A stretch of DNA of 47,132 nt from Entophlyctis helioformis. Taxonomy: Eukaryota; Chytridiomycota; Chytridiomycetes; Chytridiales; Chytriomycetaceae. Shown here piece by piece: positions 21,063 to 31,730 of this stretch. The notes under the pieces are model-generated. The model saw nothing but the letters and a program-made list of their open reading frames with translations, ran no database searches and was not told the DNA's origin. Every line of letters begins with the position of its first letter. Position 1 is the first letter of the stretch. Made by a program: the position numbers and the translations under genes. The stretch spans positions 1 to 47,132 of the forward strand of contig JAHLKH010000197.1 of NCBI GenBank assembly GCA_025526915.1, read 5' to 3'.

Positions 21063-24000
21063 ATGGCCTCTGAGTGGGTCCAAAAAAACTGGAAGCTCGT
21101 CGCTGTCGGCGCCGTTGCCACCGGTGTTGTTGTTGCCGCTACGGCCTATGTCCTGAGCGGCCCCTCGGCCAAGGCCTCCTCGACCGCTGCTGCCGCCGCC
21201 GATGCCAAGGACGCCAAGTCGCCCTCGGCGGCGGCTGCTGCCAGACGCAAGCGCAAGAGCTCGTCGAAAAAGTCTTCAAAGTCAAAGGTCGCCGTCGCCG
21301 CCTCTGAGACCGACAAGGCCGGCGCTGCGGCTGCGGCCGACGCTGGCAGCGTCGAGAACGTCGTTGCTGCTGCTGCTGCTACTGCTGCTTCGGCCACTGC
21401 CTCTGCCACCTCGTCGGCCCCCGCCTCGCCCAAGGACGCGCCTTCTGCTGCTGCTGGTGAGTTGGCCTGGCCCGTTGCGTTGCCCAGGCGGCGGTCAGCT
21501 TTGCGACGCTGTGGGCTGCGGAGCGCACCATCGATGTGTGTATGCAGATGGCCGCTGCGCATGCTCCGCAGCTGGGCTTGTGCGCTTCTCTGCCAAGTCT
21601 GTCAGCAGCTGCAGCTGCACGCCGCTTGGCTGGCAGGCAGCGTCTGCGGCGGTGTCTGTGCACCACTGGCGTCGCTCTTTGCGCAGGATGGCGAGCCGCA
21701 CATGGGCAGTCTGTGCTACGCGGCATGCTATCGTTGCTGACGCTTGGCTGGCACTGCTTTCATGTCTGCTCGATGCACGAACAATGATCCAGAGGAGCCC
21801 GAAAACATCAGACCCGACCACCTCTTTCCCGCCAACGTCAACGCTCTCACTGAGGAGGTACATGCTTGGCGCATTCGTGACTCGCCGTTTAGGCACCAGA
21901 GAACGGCCCAATCTGACGTGGACTGGATGCTGTTCTGGCCGGGCTTGACTGGATAGGAGCGCAAGAAGCTTGCCCAGGAAGCCAAGACCATCGGAAACAA
22001 GCTCTACGGCGACAAGAAGTACAGCGATGCCATTGATCTCTACTCCCAGGCTATCAAGCTCAGCCCCTCTGCTGTCTTTTACGGAAACCGCGCTGCCGCC
22101 TACGCCAACCTGGTATGTAGCGAGTTCAACAGTCTGCCGTCTGCATGGGGCTCCAGTTTGGCTGACATGGCAGCACCGCGCGTGAATGTGTCTGCAGTAC
22201 GAGTACGAGAACGTCATTTCGGACTGCGATGAAGGTATGATTGCCGATCGAGGTCATAGCATACGCAGATCTGCCTGGCTTGCTAACCAATACAATGCAC
22301 GTCCCTCTGAATGGTAATGGCAGCCCTGAAGCTCGATGCCAAGTACGTCAAGGCCCTGCACCGCCGGGGCAACGCCTTTGAGAACCTCGACCGCCTTACC
22401 GAGGCTCTGAACGGTCCGTTGCTTGCTGGTGCGGCTGATCGTTGCTCAGTGCCCAAGCTGACAGTGCGGCGTTTGTCGGGCGGTGCCGAATGCAACAGAC
22501 TACACTGTGATTTGCGTCCTTGAGGGCTTCCGCAACCAGAACTCGATGGCTGCCCCCGACCGCGTTCTCAAGGTTCTTGCCACTCGCTCGACCGCGGAGG
22601 TCATGAAGACCAAGGTGGCCAAGATGCCCTCGTCTACGTTCATTGCTGCCTACCTGGACTCGTTCCGTGCTGGTATGTGCATCTCCGGTCATGCTCGCAA
22701 ATCAGTGTCTGCACGTGCAGATCGCTGACAGCCAGACCCATCGTGCCTGTGGCTCTCTTTTGCGGACAACAGCCCCGACCCACGCTTCGATTGTTGCTGA
22801 TCACGAGAGCACCCAGGACGCTGTCCGTCTGCTCAAGGATGCCTTTGTGAGCCTCGGTGCCCGCGAGTGGCAAAAGGCGTTTGACCTTGTCTGCGGTGCC
22901 ATTGAGACGGGCAGCTTTGAGAACGACGTTGTCGAGGCTATCGCGTACAACCTGCGCTCCACATTCCATTTCCTCATGGGCCGTGGTATGTTGTCGTTTG
23001 GCTGTCGCTTGCAGTTGTCCCTGCTTGCCTCGCTTGCCTCGCTTTCCACTGACGCGGCCTGCGCGGCTTTGCAGTCGATCTCGCCGTCAACGACATTGAG
23101 AGAGCCCTTGAGCTCCAGCCCGAGAACATCAACTCGCTCATCAAGCGCGCCACGCTCTTCATGGAACGCGGCGAGGTTGAGAAGACCATTGAGCAGTTCC
23201 AAAAGGCCGAGACGCTTGCTCCCAAGAACGTTGATCTCTTCTACCACCGGTACGCGCTGTTCGCTTGTTGCATTCCGAGTGTTTGCTTGTATAGCGTCGC
23301 ATCCCAACTGACGTGCACATTGCACAACAGTGGCCAGGTCAAGTTCCTCACTGGCGACTTCCAGGGTGCCATTGACGACTACACCCAGAGCCTCAAGAAC
23401 GAGAAGCCCGAAGAGTCGTCCGTCTACGTTCACATTCAGATGGGTGTTGCCAAGTACAAGCTGGGCGATGTTGCTGGCGCCGAGAAGAAGTTCAAGGAGG
23501 CCAAGCGTCTGTTCCCTAACAGCGCCGAGGTGTACAACTACCACGGCGAGATTCTCATGGACCGTCAGTCTTTCCCCGAAGGTAAGCTCCCGACTGTGCC
23601 GATAGCGCCTGGCTGTGTAGATGGACGCGTTGGGCTGACCCAACTCGGCCATGTCTGTGCAGCCCTCAAGAGCTTCGACAAGGCCATCGAAATGGACACT
23701 GCGTCACCCCTTCCCTACATCAACAAGTGTAAGTGCCAGCGTCGTCTCTCTCTCTCTCTCCTCTCTCAGTACGGTGCCATACTGAAGATCCAACACGCGG
23801 TTCCTTTGTCAATATCCAGCCCTCCTGCACATCCAGTGGAAACAGGACATTGTCCAGTCCGAGGCCGACGTCCGCAAGGCTCTTGAGCAAGACCCCCTCT
23901 GTGACATTGCCTACACCCACCTCGGCCAGCTCCTCTGCCACCAGAACAAGATCCCCGAGGCTCTGCAGGTGTATAATGACGCCGTGGCTGTCAGCCGCAC

Positions 24001-24229
24001 TGAAGCCGAGATTATGAACTTGATCTCTTGCCGCGAGGCTGCCCGTGCCCAGCTGCACGTCACTGAGGTGAGCCTTCCAGATGCATGCCGTGTTCATCCC
24101 GGATCGAGAGAAAGAGCAAGAGAGGGATCAACAACTGACATTGCCTCTGATGCTGCCGTACAGAACTATCCTGGATTGATGGAGAACCTGGCTGCTGCTG
24201 CCGCCGCTGCCGGTGCCGCACGTCGCTAG
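21063..24229 (+). CDS. TOM70: TOM70, mitochondrial import receptor
   Basis: Twelve exons (21063-21456, 21793-21857, 21957-22112, 22198-22234, 22324-22413, 22499-22672, 22773-22985, 23075-23249, 23331-23581, 23663-23728, 23820-24067, 24164-24229) give 644 aa, close to yeast Tom70 (617). An N-terminal membrane anchor ([20 protein letters not shown], residues 12-31) is followed by a Lys/Ala-rich linker and tetratricopeptide repeats from about 155 ([32 protein letters not shown]). [12 protein letters not shown] and the repeats after it follow the Tom70 core and C-terminal domain. Tom70 sits in the outer mitochondrial membrane and takes Hsp70/90-bound precursors to the TOM pore. I chose the ATG at 21063 because it places the anchor near the N-terminus; an upstream in-frame ATG at 20979 would bury it. 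Confidence 0.93.
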
Positions 24230-24466
24230 ACTGTGAGACGACAAACGTCCTCTACGCACGCGCACACGCACATATTTTGCCACAAGGCTGTATGTTCTCT
24301 GTCCCTCCTTCTCTCCTCTGGCCTCCCCCTCGTATTGCACGATCAACAAAAACAACGACATTATCATACAATTGAATGCAATGCAGATCTTCATTCAATA
24401 ACAAGCGGCACTCGCCTGGCGTCTAGCGCATGCCCGCACGGGCAACGACGCGTGCTGGGCCGAGCG

Positions 24467-27219
24467 TCACGTATCGCCGTGGCGGTTGCGGCATCCAGCG
24501 CCAAACTTGCAGCTGCCCTTTCGCCAGAACGCGCACAGCGGAGTCGGTTGTGGGAAGCCAGTGCGTCGCGGCGGCTGCCAGTCTTGCTGCTGGTAGTTAG
24601 CCTGGTGGCCTTGGTAGTGGTGCTGCTGGTGCTGTGGCTGGTTCTGATGCACAGATTGCCATTGCTGTTGCTGCTGATGTTGCTGCTGCTGCTGATGCAC
24701 GGGCCACTGTTGTTGCTGGTGTTGCTGCTGCTGCTGTGGTGGTGGTTGCTGGTACGAATACCGTTGTGGCTGCTGTTGCTGCTCTTGCTGGGCGAGAAGC
24801 GACTGGTAACTGTTCAATGAAAGCGATGGCCCTGATCCTGTGTTTAGGAGGCTTGCAAGGCCATTCAACGCGTTGGCATCAAGGAGCGACGGCTGCTGGA
24901 CCTGTTGAGGCTGCTGGAACTGCTGCGGCATGCCGTGCATGCCACTGTTGGAAAACACGTTTGCGGACTGAAGCGTTGCCGTGCTTGGCTGCCGAGTCTG
25001 CTGCAGCAGACTCTGTAACGCAATCAGCTGAGAAGACAAGTCCTGGTTCGGCCCGGTCGTTGTTGGTGCGATCGGCTGTGCACCCAAGTGTGCTGGCAGA
25101 GTGGCCGACAGACTTGCTGCCGTAAAGGCCGACTGCGTGCTTAGTGTGGCAGGGAGCATCACAGGTGCCAGCGGTGTGCGGCTGTCGAGGGGGATCTCGC
25201 GCGGTGCCGGTGCTGATGCGTCGTCGGCATGATACCCTTGGTCGTCTGGCTCGGCAGGGCTGGGTGGGATGTCCTTTGGGTTGTGGTAGATTTTCGACAG
25301 AGCCATACGCTCGCGCTCGACCTGGGTCTTTGCTTCGACACTTTTGGGCGGTGCCTGGATGCAGTCGGCTGGCAAGAAGATGGCTGTTGCGATTCATGGC
25401 GGTTAGTGTGGGGTTTGCAGAAAAGAACAGAGTGCGCAAGATGAATGGACCACTTACGCATTGGCTGGGACCAGACAAGATGGGCTTTGAGGTCAGCGCG
25501 CATCGATCTGATCAGCCCCTGTCCCTCAGTGCGGTCATGCTCACGAGTGCTGGATGACGATCCAATCTTCCGTTCCTGGCAAGGCACACCGGAGTGATTT
25601 GAAAAACAGTCAGTAAAGCTGGAATGGCTGACATGCACAAGATATCCACAGTGCTTACTGTTGGGTCCACGTCAAAGTACCGAACGTCACAAAGATTCTC
25701 GCGGAATCGGACGCTCTTCTTGCCATTTGCAGGTCGCGCAGCCTCTGACACGCTCTTGAGATTCGAATTGCGGCGGTAAGAGGGCATTGCAGACTTTGCT
25801 GGCGCGGCATTGTGCGGATTGGAGATCGACATGTCGGCCATCTGCGTGGGACTGGCCACAATGACACGTTCAGAGGCAGGGGCGGACGCGTCTCCAGCAT
25901 CTGCCTGGTTGTTCAGCTCTGTGGATAGCTTTCGCTTCAGGATCCGGCCAATGGCAGGCGGCTTGCGATCATCCACACCGGTTCCATTGGTTGAAGTAAG
26001 AGACAGTGGCTGGAGGCTTTCAGAGGTGCTGGTCTCGGCCTGCTTGGCTGGAAGGTGCACAGCATCGGGCCTCATGGTAGCTGCCGTGGTCGGATCAGAA
26101 CTGCGACGCTTCTTTGAAGCTTGCTGTTCTTGGCCGCCCTGGTCTGCAGCCCCTGCAGATGGAGCTGGTTTGATTTGTGGGCAAGCGACGAGATCCAGCC
26201 AACAGCCAATGGACAGTCAGCACTTGCATGAGCATCGCTCTAAACAGAAACAGCACGGTTCAAGCATATGTACCTAGGTCAACCACAGTTCTCCACTTGC
26301 GGAGAACCCTGCTGGCAGCATCAATGACACCTGTAAGATCGCAGATTGTGCAACGCGTAGTTTAAAGTGTCAGCATGGGCTTTGGCAGACGGGACACGGG
26401 GTTACAACATGAATGGCGTGTGCCACTTTCACCATCCCGCATTGTCTACGCGTGGATCGATGATTGTTGTTGTTGATGATGGTGGTGGTGGTGGTGATGT
26501 TGGTTTGGTTTGTTGAACGGATTGAGAGGCAAACATCCATGTTTTTTAAAGACTGATGTAACCGCAATACAACCAACATGTTTGCAGACCCATCGCAACA
26601 ACAAACCAAAAGCAGTCCAAGCCATCGCTTGGCTCAATCTCAACAAGGCAACGAGGCAAGGCATGCAAGGCGACCAACACTGCTTATTCGCACCTGGTGA
26701 TAGGGACGCGGCGTTTCTTTTGATGAGCCTGTTCAGCACCTTGCCGAGATCCGAGACGCGCAGAGCCTCAACGTCGATGGGCAGCTTGTCCAGCACCTTG
26801 AAGGTCAGAGCGGCGAGTCCGTCTTGTAGGTCTGGCGCATCCAGCCATGACTTTATTGTGCGCAGTCCTTTACTCCGGACCAACGCAGCCAGGACCGAAG
26901 ACTTGGTGGTGCTGTCGATCACGCCCATGGCAACGACGCGATCCTGGGGCGACGAAAGAGACGACATGTACGACGCAAACAGATCGACTTGCGACAGATC
27001 AGACAAGGCCGTTGCGCCAGCCCCAATGGCTTGAGCGAGGGAGACGGGTGCGGGATCTGACGAGTCTCGGCGTGGCGGTGGCGAACCATCCTCGGACATG
27101 GGCGAGTCTGTATGAGTTGGCGACTCTGCATTTGACCCAAAGAGCGAGTCTGTGACTGCAGGGGCGAGAAGAGTTGGGGGGTCAGTTACACGTTGTGCAC
27201 TCCAGACATCCGGCTGCAT
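24467..27219 (-). CDS. PPP1R10: PNUTS-like PP1 regulatory protein (LW domain + RVxF + CCCH finger)
   Basis: Five exons (27219-26694, 26330-26274, 26164-25659, 25575-25458, 25368-24467) give about 702 aa. The N-terminal part has a TFIIS-N/LW-like helical domain (SVLAALVRSKGLRTIKSWLD, LPIDVEALRVSDLGKVLNRL, VLRKWRTVVD). The middle has a PP1-docking RVxF motif (KKSVRF) followed by YFDVDPTERK, as PNUTS has TVTW then YFELDETERV. The C-terminus is polyQ/H-rich and ends in one CCCH zinc finger (CAFWRKGSCKFGAGCRNRH). This is the domain order of PNUTS/PPP1R10, a nuclear scaffold that brings PP1 to RNA polymerase II termination. The exact start and a possible 36-nt in-frame intron near 27155-27190 are uncertain. 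The second exon could also begin a few bases away. Confidence 0.78.
24600..24800. repeat. CAG/CTG-rich polyQ/polyH coding tract
   Basis: The plus strand is dominated by TGCTGT/TGCTGCTG units. On the minus strand these code Gln runs mixed with His, Pro and Tyr just before the CCCH finger of the PNUTS-like protein. Confidence 0.8.
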
Positions 27220-28392
27220 CGACTCGAGACGTACAGGTTGTGGCGGGAGGGTTTGGGAGAGTGCGAGAGGTGTCCATCGTGGCTGGCGAGTGCGCGTGTG
27301 TGGCGGTCTGTGAGAGCTGGGTTGGGTTGGATTGGATTGCATAAGCGATTGTGTGAGACAATGAGATGGATGCATTGGGCGATGATGCCCCATCTGGTGC
27401 GAGAGACACGCCCGCTGAGCGGCAAGTAGGCGACTCATGCGTGAGACATGGAGAGGCACGCACCTCGTGTGCTTGTGCTGTGTGTTTGGCTAGCCTGGCG
27501 GGGAACTCTTGGACGGCGCTGGCACTTCCCATTCCGAGGCTTGCTGTGGCCGATTGGTGCTGTCGATAGATGTCTGGGTGTGCAGGATGGCGTTTGCGAT
27601 GGTCAGGGTTGGAGAGAGGATCTTGGACCAGCAAGGCGGGCACAAGGCGGAAGCTTTGCGTGTGCCCAATGGGTTGCAGGGGGTCGCAGCGCATCACCGC
27701 CTGCTGCATGCATCAAGCAAGCAAGCAAGTGCGCGGCCGACACGGGACAGCCGTTTGACAGCCGACACACGGCTTGATGGCAGCATCATCCAAGGCAGGT
27801 CGTGGGAATCAGAGTGCGGGCGGCACGTACCTGTGTGCTGTTGCATGCCAACAGCAGCGGGCTGTCAGGCAATGCGGTGGCTGGTGTGCGAGTCCAAACA
27901 CCAACGTCCGCTCCTGAGGACGACCGAGGACGGAAGAAAAGACGCAGCGGGGCTCGCACAAAAGCGGCGCAAGGGCGGCACGAGAGCAAGCGGTGGAGCT
28001 GTCGGGCTCTGGCTGGCTGCGAGGCACGAAGCAAGGCAGACTGCAAGACAGACTGCGAGGCAGGTGGCAGGGCTCTGCGGGCTACGTCTGTGGCTCTCGG
28101 CAGCAACAGTGGCCACTGCAACCCCGGCAGCACTTCTGGCTGGCTCTGTTGTCTTCTGCCTCTTTGGCTATGGGCTGAAACCGGCTCGCCTCAGTCTCTC
28201 TCCAGTCTTTGGCTCACTTTCTCTGCTTTGCTTCGCCTGGACAGCTGGCTGCAGAGAGGAGGATACACAAGCTTGCTGTCTGATGCTGGCTCTCTGCAAC
28301 GCCCACGTCCGTCTGCTTGCTCAAGCAGGTGGTCTCCGACGAGGTTTGCTGTTGTTGTGTTTGAGGGAAAAATGGGGATTGTCAATCCGATT
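27220..28392. other. Gene-poor interval, 1.17 kb
   Basis: No gene is recognised on either strand. Long open frames exist (for example plus strand 27509-28549) but have Cys/Trp/Arg-rich shadow-like composition and no family motif. A short AGCAAGCAAGCAAG repeat lies near 27715 and a CAGACTGC-type repeat near 28030-28060. It probably contains the 5' UTR and promoter of the PNUTS-like gene and the 3' UTR of its neighbour. Confidence 0.5.
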
Positions 28393-30945
28393 TCATCTCG
28401 ACGTCAAATTTCGCACGCCCTCGCGCTCCTTGAGCATCCGCCGCACGTACTCGTCTTGGTACCTCCGAAACTTTTGGCGCTCGCTCCCAAACCGGCACGC
28501 CCGCACCATGTCCTTGTTGGTGATCGTTGCAAACGGCGACTCGGTGTAGTTGAGCGCAAAGTTGGTCCACTCGCCATACGCAAACACCGCGCCAATCTCC
28601 ACCCAGTCAACTGCCACAACCGAAAACGCTGATCCGCGATACGTGCCGACGTTGAACACGGCTGGCTCCTCGTTGAAAGACTCGCTCGGCCCAATGTGGC
28701 CGAGCAGAAGCTGTTTGGTGACTTCCTTGGCACCACTTTTTTGCAAGGAGTCAGATCGGCGTCAGTCCATCTGGACACCATCAATCCTGTCACAGCACAA
28801 GCTGCCGAGCATAACAACCCACTCTGGCTGAGGCAGTCGCACGGTGCGGAACACGGCACATAGTCCCCGCCGAACAAAGTAGACCGACTCCTTGCACTCG
28901 CCTTCGCGGATAATCACAGACCCTGGCGGCAGCTCGCGCATGGTCATCCGGTCTGCAATGTTGCGTAGACCGCGCAAGTCCAGGTTCTTGAGCAACGGGA
29001 TCTTGCGCAGATAGTACACTAGCTCCTTCTGCTCCAGCGTATGCACCAGCCCCATCAGGCGGCGGAAGTCGGTCTTTTCCAGCCGCACAATGGTTGTTGG
29101 CGTGCAGTCTGCAATCGCAGACGCAACGCGAGGCACGTCGTTGACAAGCGCGTGGTCGCCAAATCCTTCGCCGGGCGACAGAGTTGCTGCGATGCTTCGC
29201 TCGGGATCCTCATCGGCAGACGTATATCCAGGCTTATTGATCATGATCTGCACCCGTCCGCTGACGAGCACGTACCATCGCGAGCCAATGTCGCCTTGCT
29301 TGAACACATACTCGCCTGCCTTGTACGTCTCCGCCACAAGCAGCCGGCACATTTCGGAAAACACAAAGTCGGCCATGCGCTTGAATGCCGCCATCGGCCG
29401 GAGAAACTCTTCAATCACAGCAAGCTCGTGCGGTGGCCGTGAGCCCGCTGCTGTTGGTGCCCGTCGCAGATACTCGATCGCCTGGTCGGCAAGCGCCTTT
29501 CCCTTGTCGCCGCTTGCGTTGCTGGCAGTGTTTTTGGATTCCCACTCGCGAATAAAGTCTCTGGCCTGCGATGGATGGTCAAGCGTCATGGTGAGCATAA
29601 CGCGTGCAATGACCTCGTCCGACCCCACGCCAAGCGGATCAACGTGTGTGCGTGTCTTGCTCGCGGCTGCTTGTCTTGGTTTCTGCAAAGCACCTGCGGC
29701 CGCCTGAGCTCCGGTTGCCACCCCGACTGCCGGCACAGAGCGGCTGCCACTCTTTTGATGGCCAGCTGCAGTGCCGCTGCTATTGGCCAATGCGACGCCA
29801 CTGGCACTATGCAAGCTCCCAATGCGCCAATCGAGCTTGAAATGCTGCTGATGGATCCTTTTGCCGGCACATCATTCGGGTTGCTGCTCGCAACTGGGCC
29901 TATCCTCAACGTGCCGATGCCGTTGAACCGTGCCGCCTTGCCCTGCCCCAATATCTTGCTCCGGAACCCGCTTGCACCAAGTCTGCCAAATTGGTCTCCT
30001 CGCGCCTCAGATCCCTGCCGGGTCATGAGTCGCACTCGGTCCATGCCGCCGTGCGTGTCCGCATTCTCGCTAGCTCCATCATCCGCTCTCGTCGTGCCTC
30101 GCCGGACAGCCGCTCCCATGTCTTTGGCTCGAATCCGTTGACGAGTTTGCCACGCTGCTTGCCTGTTTGCTCGCGATACACTTCCCAAAAGTCGCCTAGG
30201 AAATGCTGGAAATGACACATCAGCGAATTGACAGCCTTGCACTGCACGCCCTTTGCGACTTACATTGTGTATCACGCGACGCACAGTCTTGCCTCGCTTG
30301 GCCTCGACATCCATCTGATCAGCATCAATCTTGCCGTACATTTGCCTGTAGTATCGCTCGAGTTGTCGCAGCTCGACTGCGGGCATGGACTTGTGAAAGT
30401 ACTTTTGAGTCAGACCGCCAATCGCATCAAAAAGCGGGTTTCCGGTCGGCACGACTTTTGCGGCTGCCTCCTCTTCTGCTGCTTTGGAAGGGGTGTCGGA
30501 AGAGGAATCGCTAGCCTCGACCATCTTGGCGCCGCCCTTGTAAATCTGATACTCCCACTCTGTTGGCAGCAGCCCATCGCTCGAGTCTGCTTCGACCTCG
30601 GCCACTGTGACTGGTCCAAAGTTGACTGTGGCGCGGTGGGGGACACTTGCAGCCGTCCCTGCTGCTGTTGAAGATGACTGTTGGCGTTTGAGTCCAAACG
30701 GTACACTCGATGCTGCTGCCATGCTTGCCCGCTGTAGTGTGCTCGTGGCATTGGTATTGTCGCTGCTGTGCCCGTTGCTGCCATTGCCACTGGTGCCACT
30801 ATGGACGGCGACAAGCGCCTGTGTGGACAAGGCCACGTTCCTGCGTGATCCGCGTCCTACGCCACCTTTACTTCGCCCATGACGCCCAACAGCAGCCGCT
30901 GCATCGCCGTCCTTGTCGTCCTGCGTGCCATGAATACTCTTGAAG
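28393..30945 (-). CDS. Cyclic-nucleotide-binding-domain protein (CNBD2-like)
   Basis: Proposed exons: up to about 30945-30264, 30205-30036, 29982-29808, 29751-28799 and 28735-28393. The N-terminal part is Ser/Ala-rich. A conserved block follows (LERYYRQMYGKIDADQMDVE, then FWEVYREQTGKQRGKLV) and then two cyclic-nucleotide-binding folds. The first has YVFKQGDIGSRWYVLVSGRV and a phosphate-binding cassette FGDHALVNDVPRVAS that keeps the key Arg. The second starts LPPGSVIIREGE. No kinase, channel or GEF domain is visible, so it is likely a stand-alone cAMP/cGMP sensor, as in the CNBD2 family found in flagellated organisms. The junctions at 29752-29807 and 29983-30035 rest on weak donors (GTGCCA, GTGCGA). 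The 5' exon is not resolved; 30945 is only the last acceptor I can place. Confidence 0.7.
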
Positions 30946-31730
30946 CTGCATATCGCCACAAGGTGAGCAAGACGGGCCGGATCCGTACATGTGGGGACAA
31001 AGCACATGTTGGGAAGACGTACGCATCTAGTCCTGTGCCGGCTGAAGAAGACCGTCGGCTGTCGTTTGGTTGATTGCATGGCGATGTTTATGAGCGAATC
31101 CTCATTGGCCATGTACACAACGAGATGCGTTTCGCATTGCAGACGCTTATGCACAACTGGTGCACCGGCCCGCAGATCATGAGGGTGTCCAAGACGTACC
31201 TTGCCTTTGCGTGTCCTGATCCATTCGGTCTGTCTCGCAGTCTGGCAGACATTGCCATGGTGAGTGCACTGTGCAAAGGCGCTGCTGCCAACGCACATCG
31301 CTGCCTGGCTGGCACACGCCTCGACTCACTTGGCCATGAAGCGATCGAGTGGGTCGAGCTGGATGATCTGGACGATGGGCGGCAGCTCGCCGACGGCATA
31401 GCGACTCGAGCTCACCACCGCGACGCTGGCGCTGTCTTGCTGCACCTGCTCCATGGCCGTGTCCGATCTGAATGGTTGATGGTAAACAGTTGCGGAAACT
31501 GGGCGAGACCGACACAGCGCACGATGCATGTGTTCCATTCTCCACCAGAAAGGTACTTGCCAGCCCCATGTTGGCTCCATGCCAGCTCCATGCCAGCTCC
31601 ATGCCAGCTCCATGCTGGCTCAATCTCCCGACAACTCAGGACAATGACCGATCCGAGATTGGCTCGCGCCTCCTTCGCGATCCAACAACATCGACATTGT
31701 TCGGACAGCGGACAGGCTGCGCAAAGACGG
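30946..31730. other. Divergent intergenic, CNBD gene / MutL gene, with GCTCCATGCCA repeat
   Basis: 785 bp probably containing the 5' exon(s) of the CNBD gene (a GTACGT donor on the minus strand near 31020 is suggestive) and the promoter of the MutL gene. An 11-bp tandem repeat, CAGCTCCATGC, occurs about five times at 31566-31620. An in-frame upstream ATG at 31644 could add 29 residues to the MutL protein. Confidence 0.45.

Noticed and set aside
21202..21948. Plus-strand frame of 248 aa
   Set aside because: A +1 shadow of TOM70 exon 1 and its intron, consisting of Pro/Arg/Leu runs.
27509..28549. Plus-strand open frame of 346 aa
   Set aside because: Cys/Arg/Trp-rich without domains or a plausible start context, and its 3' end overlaps the CNBD gene antisense; treated as chance.
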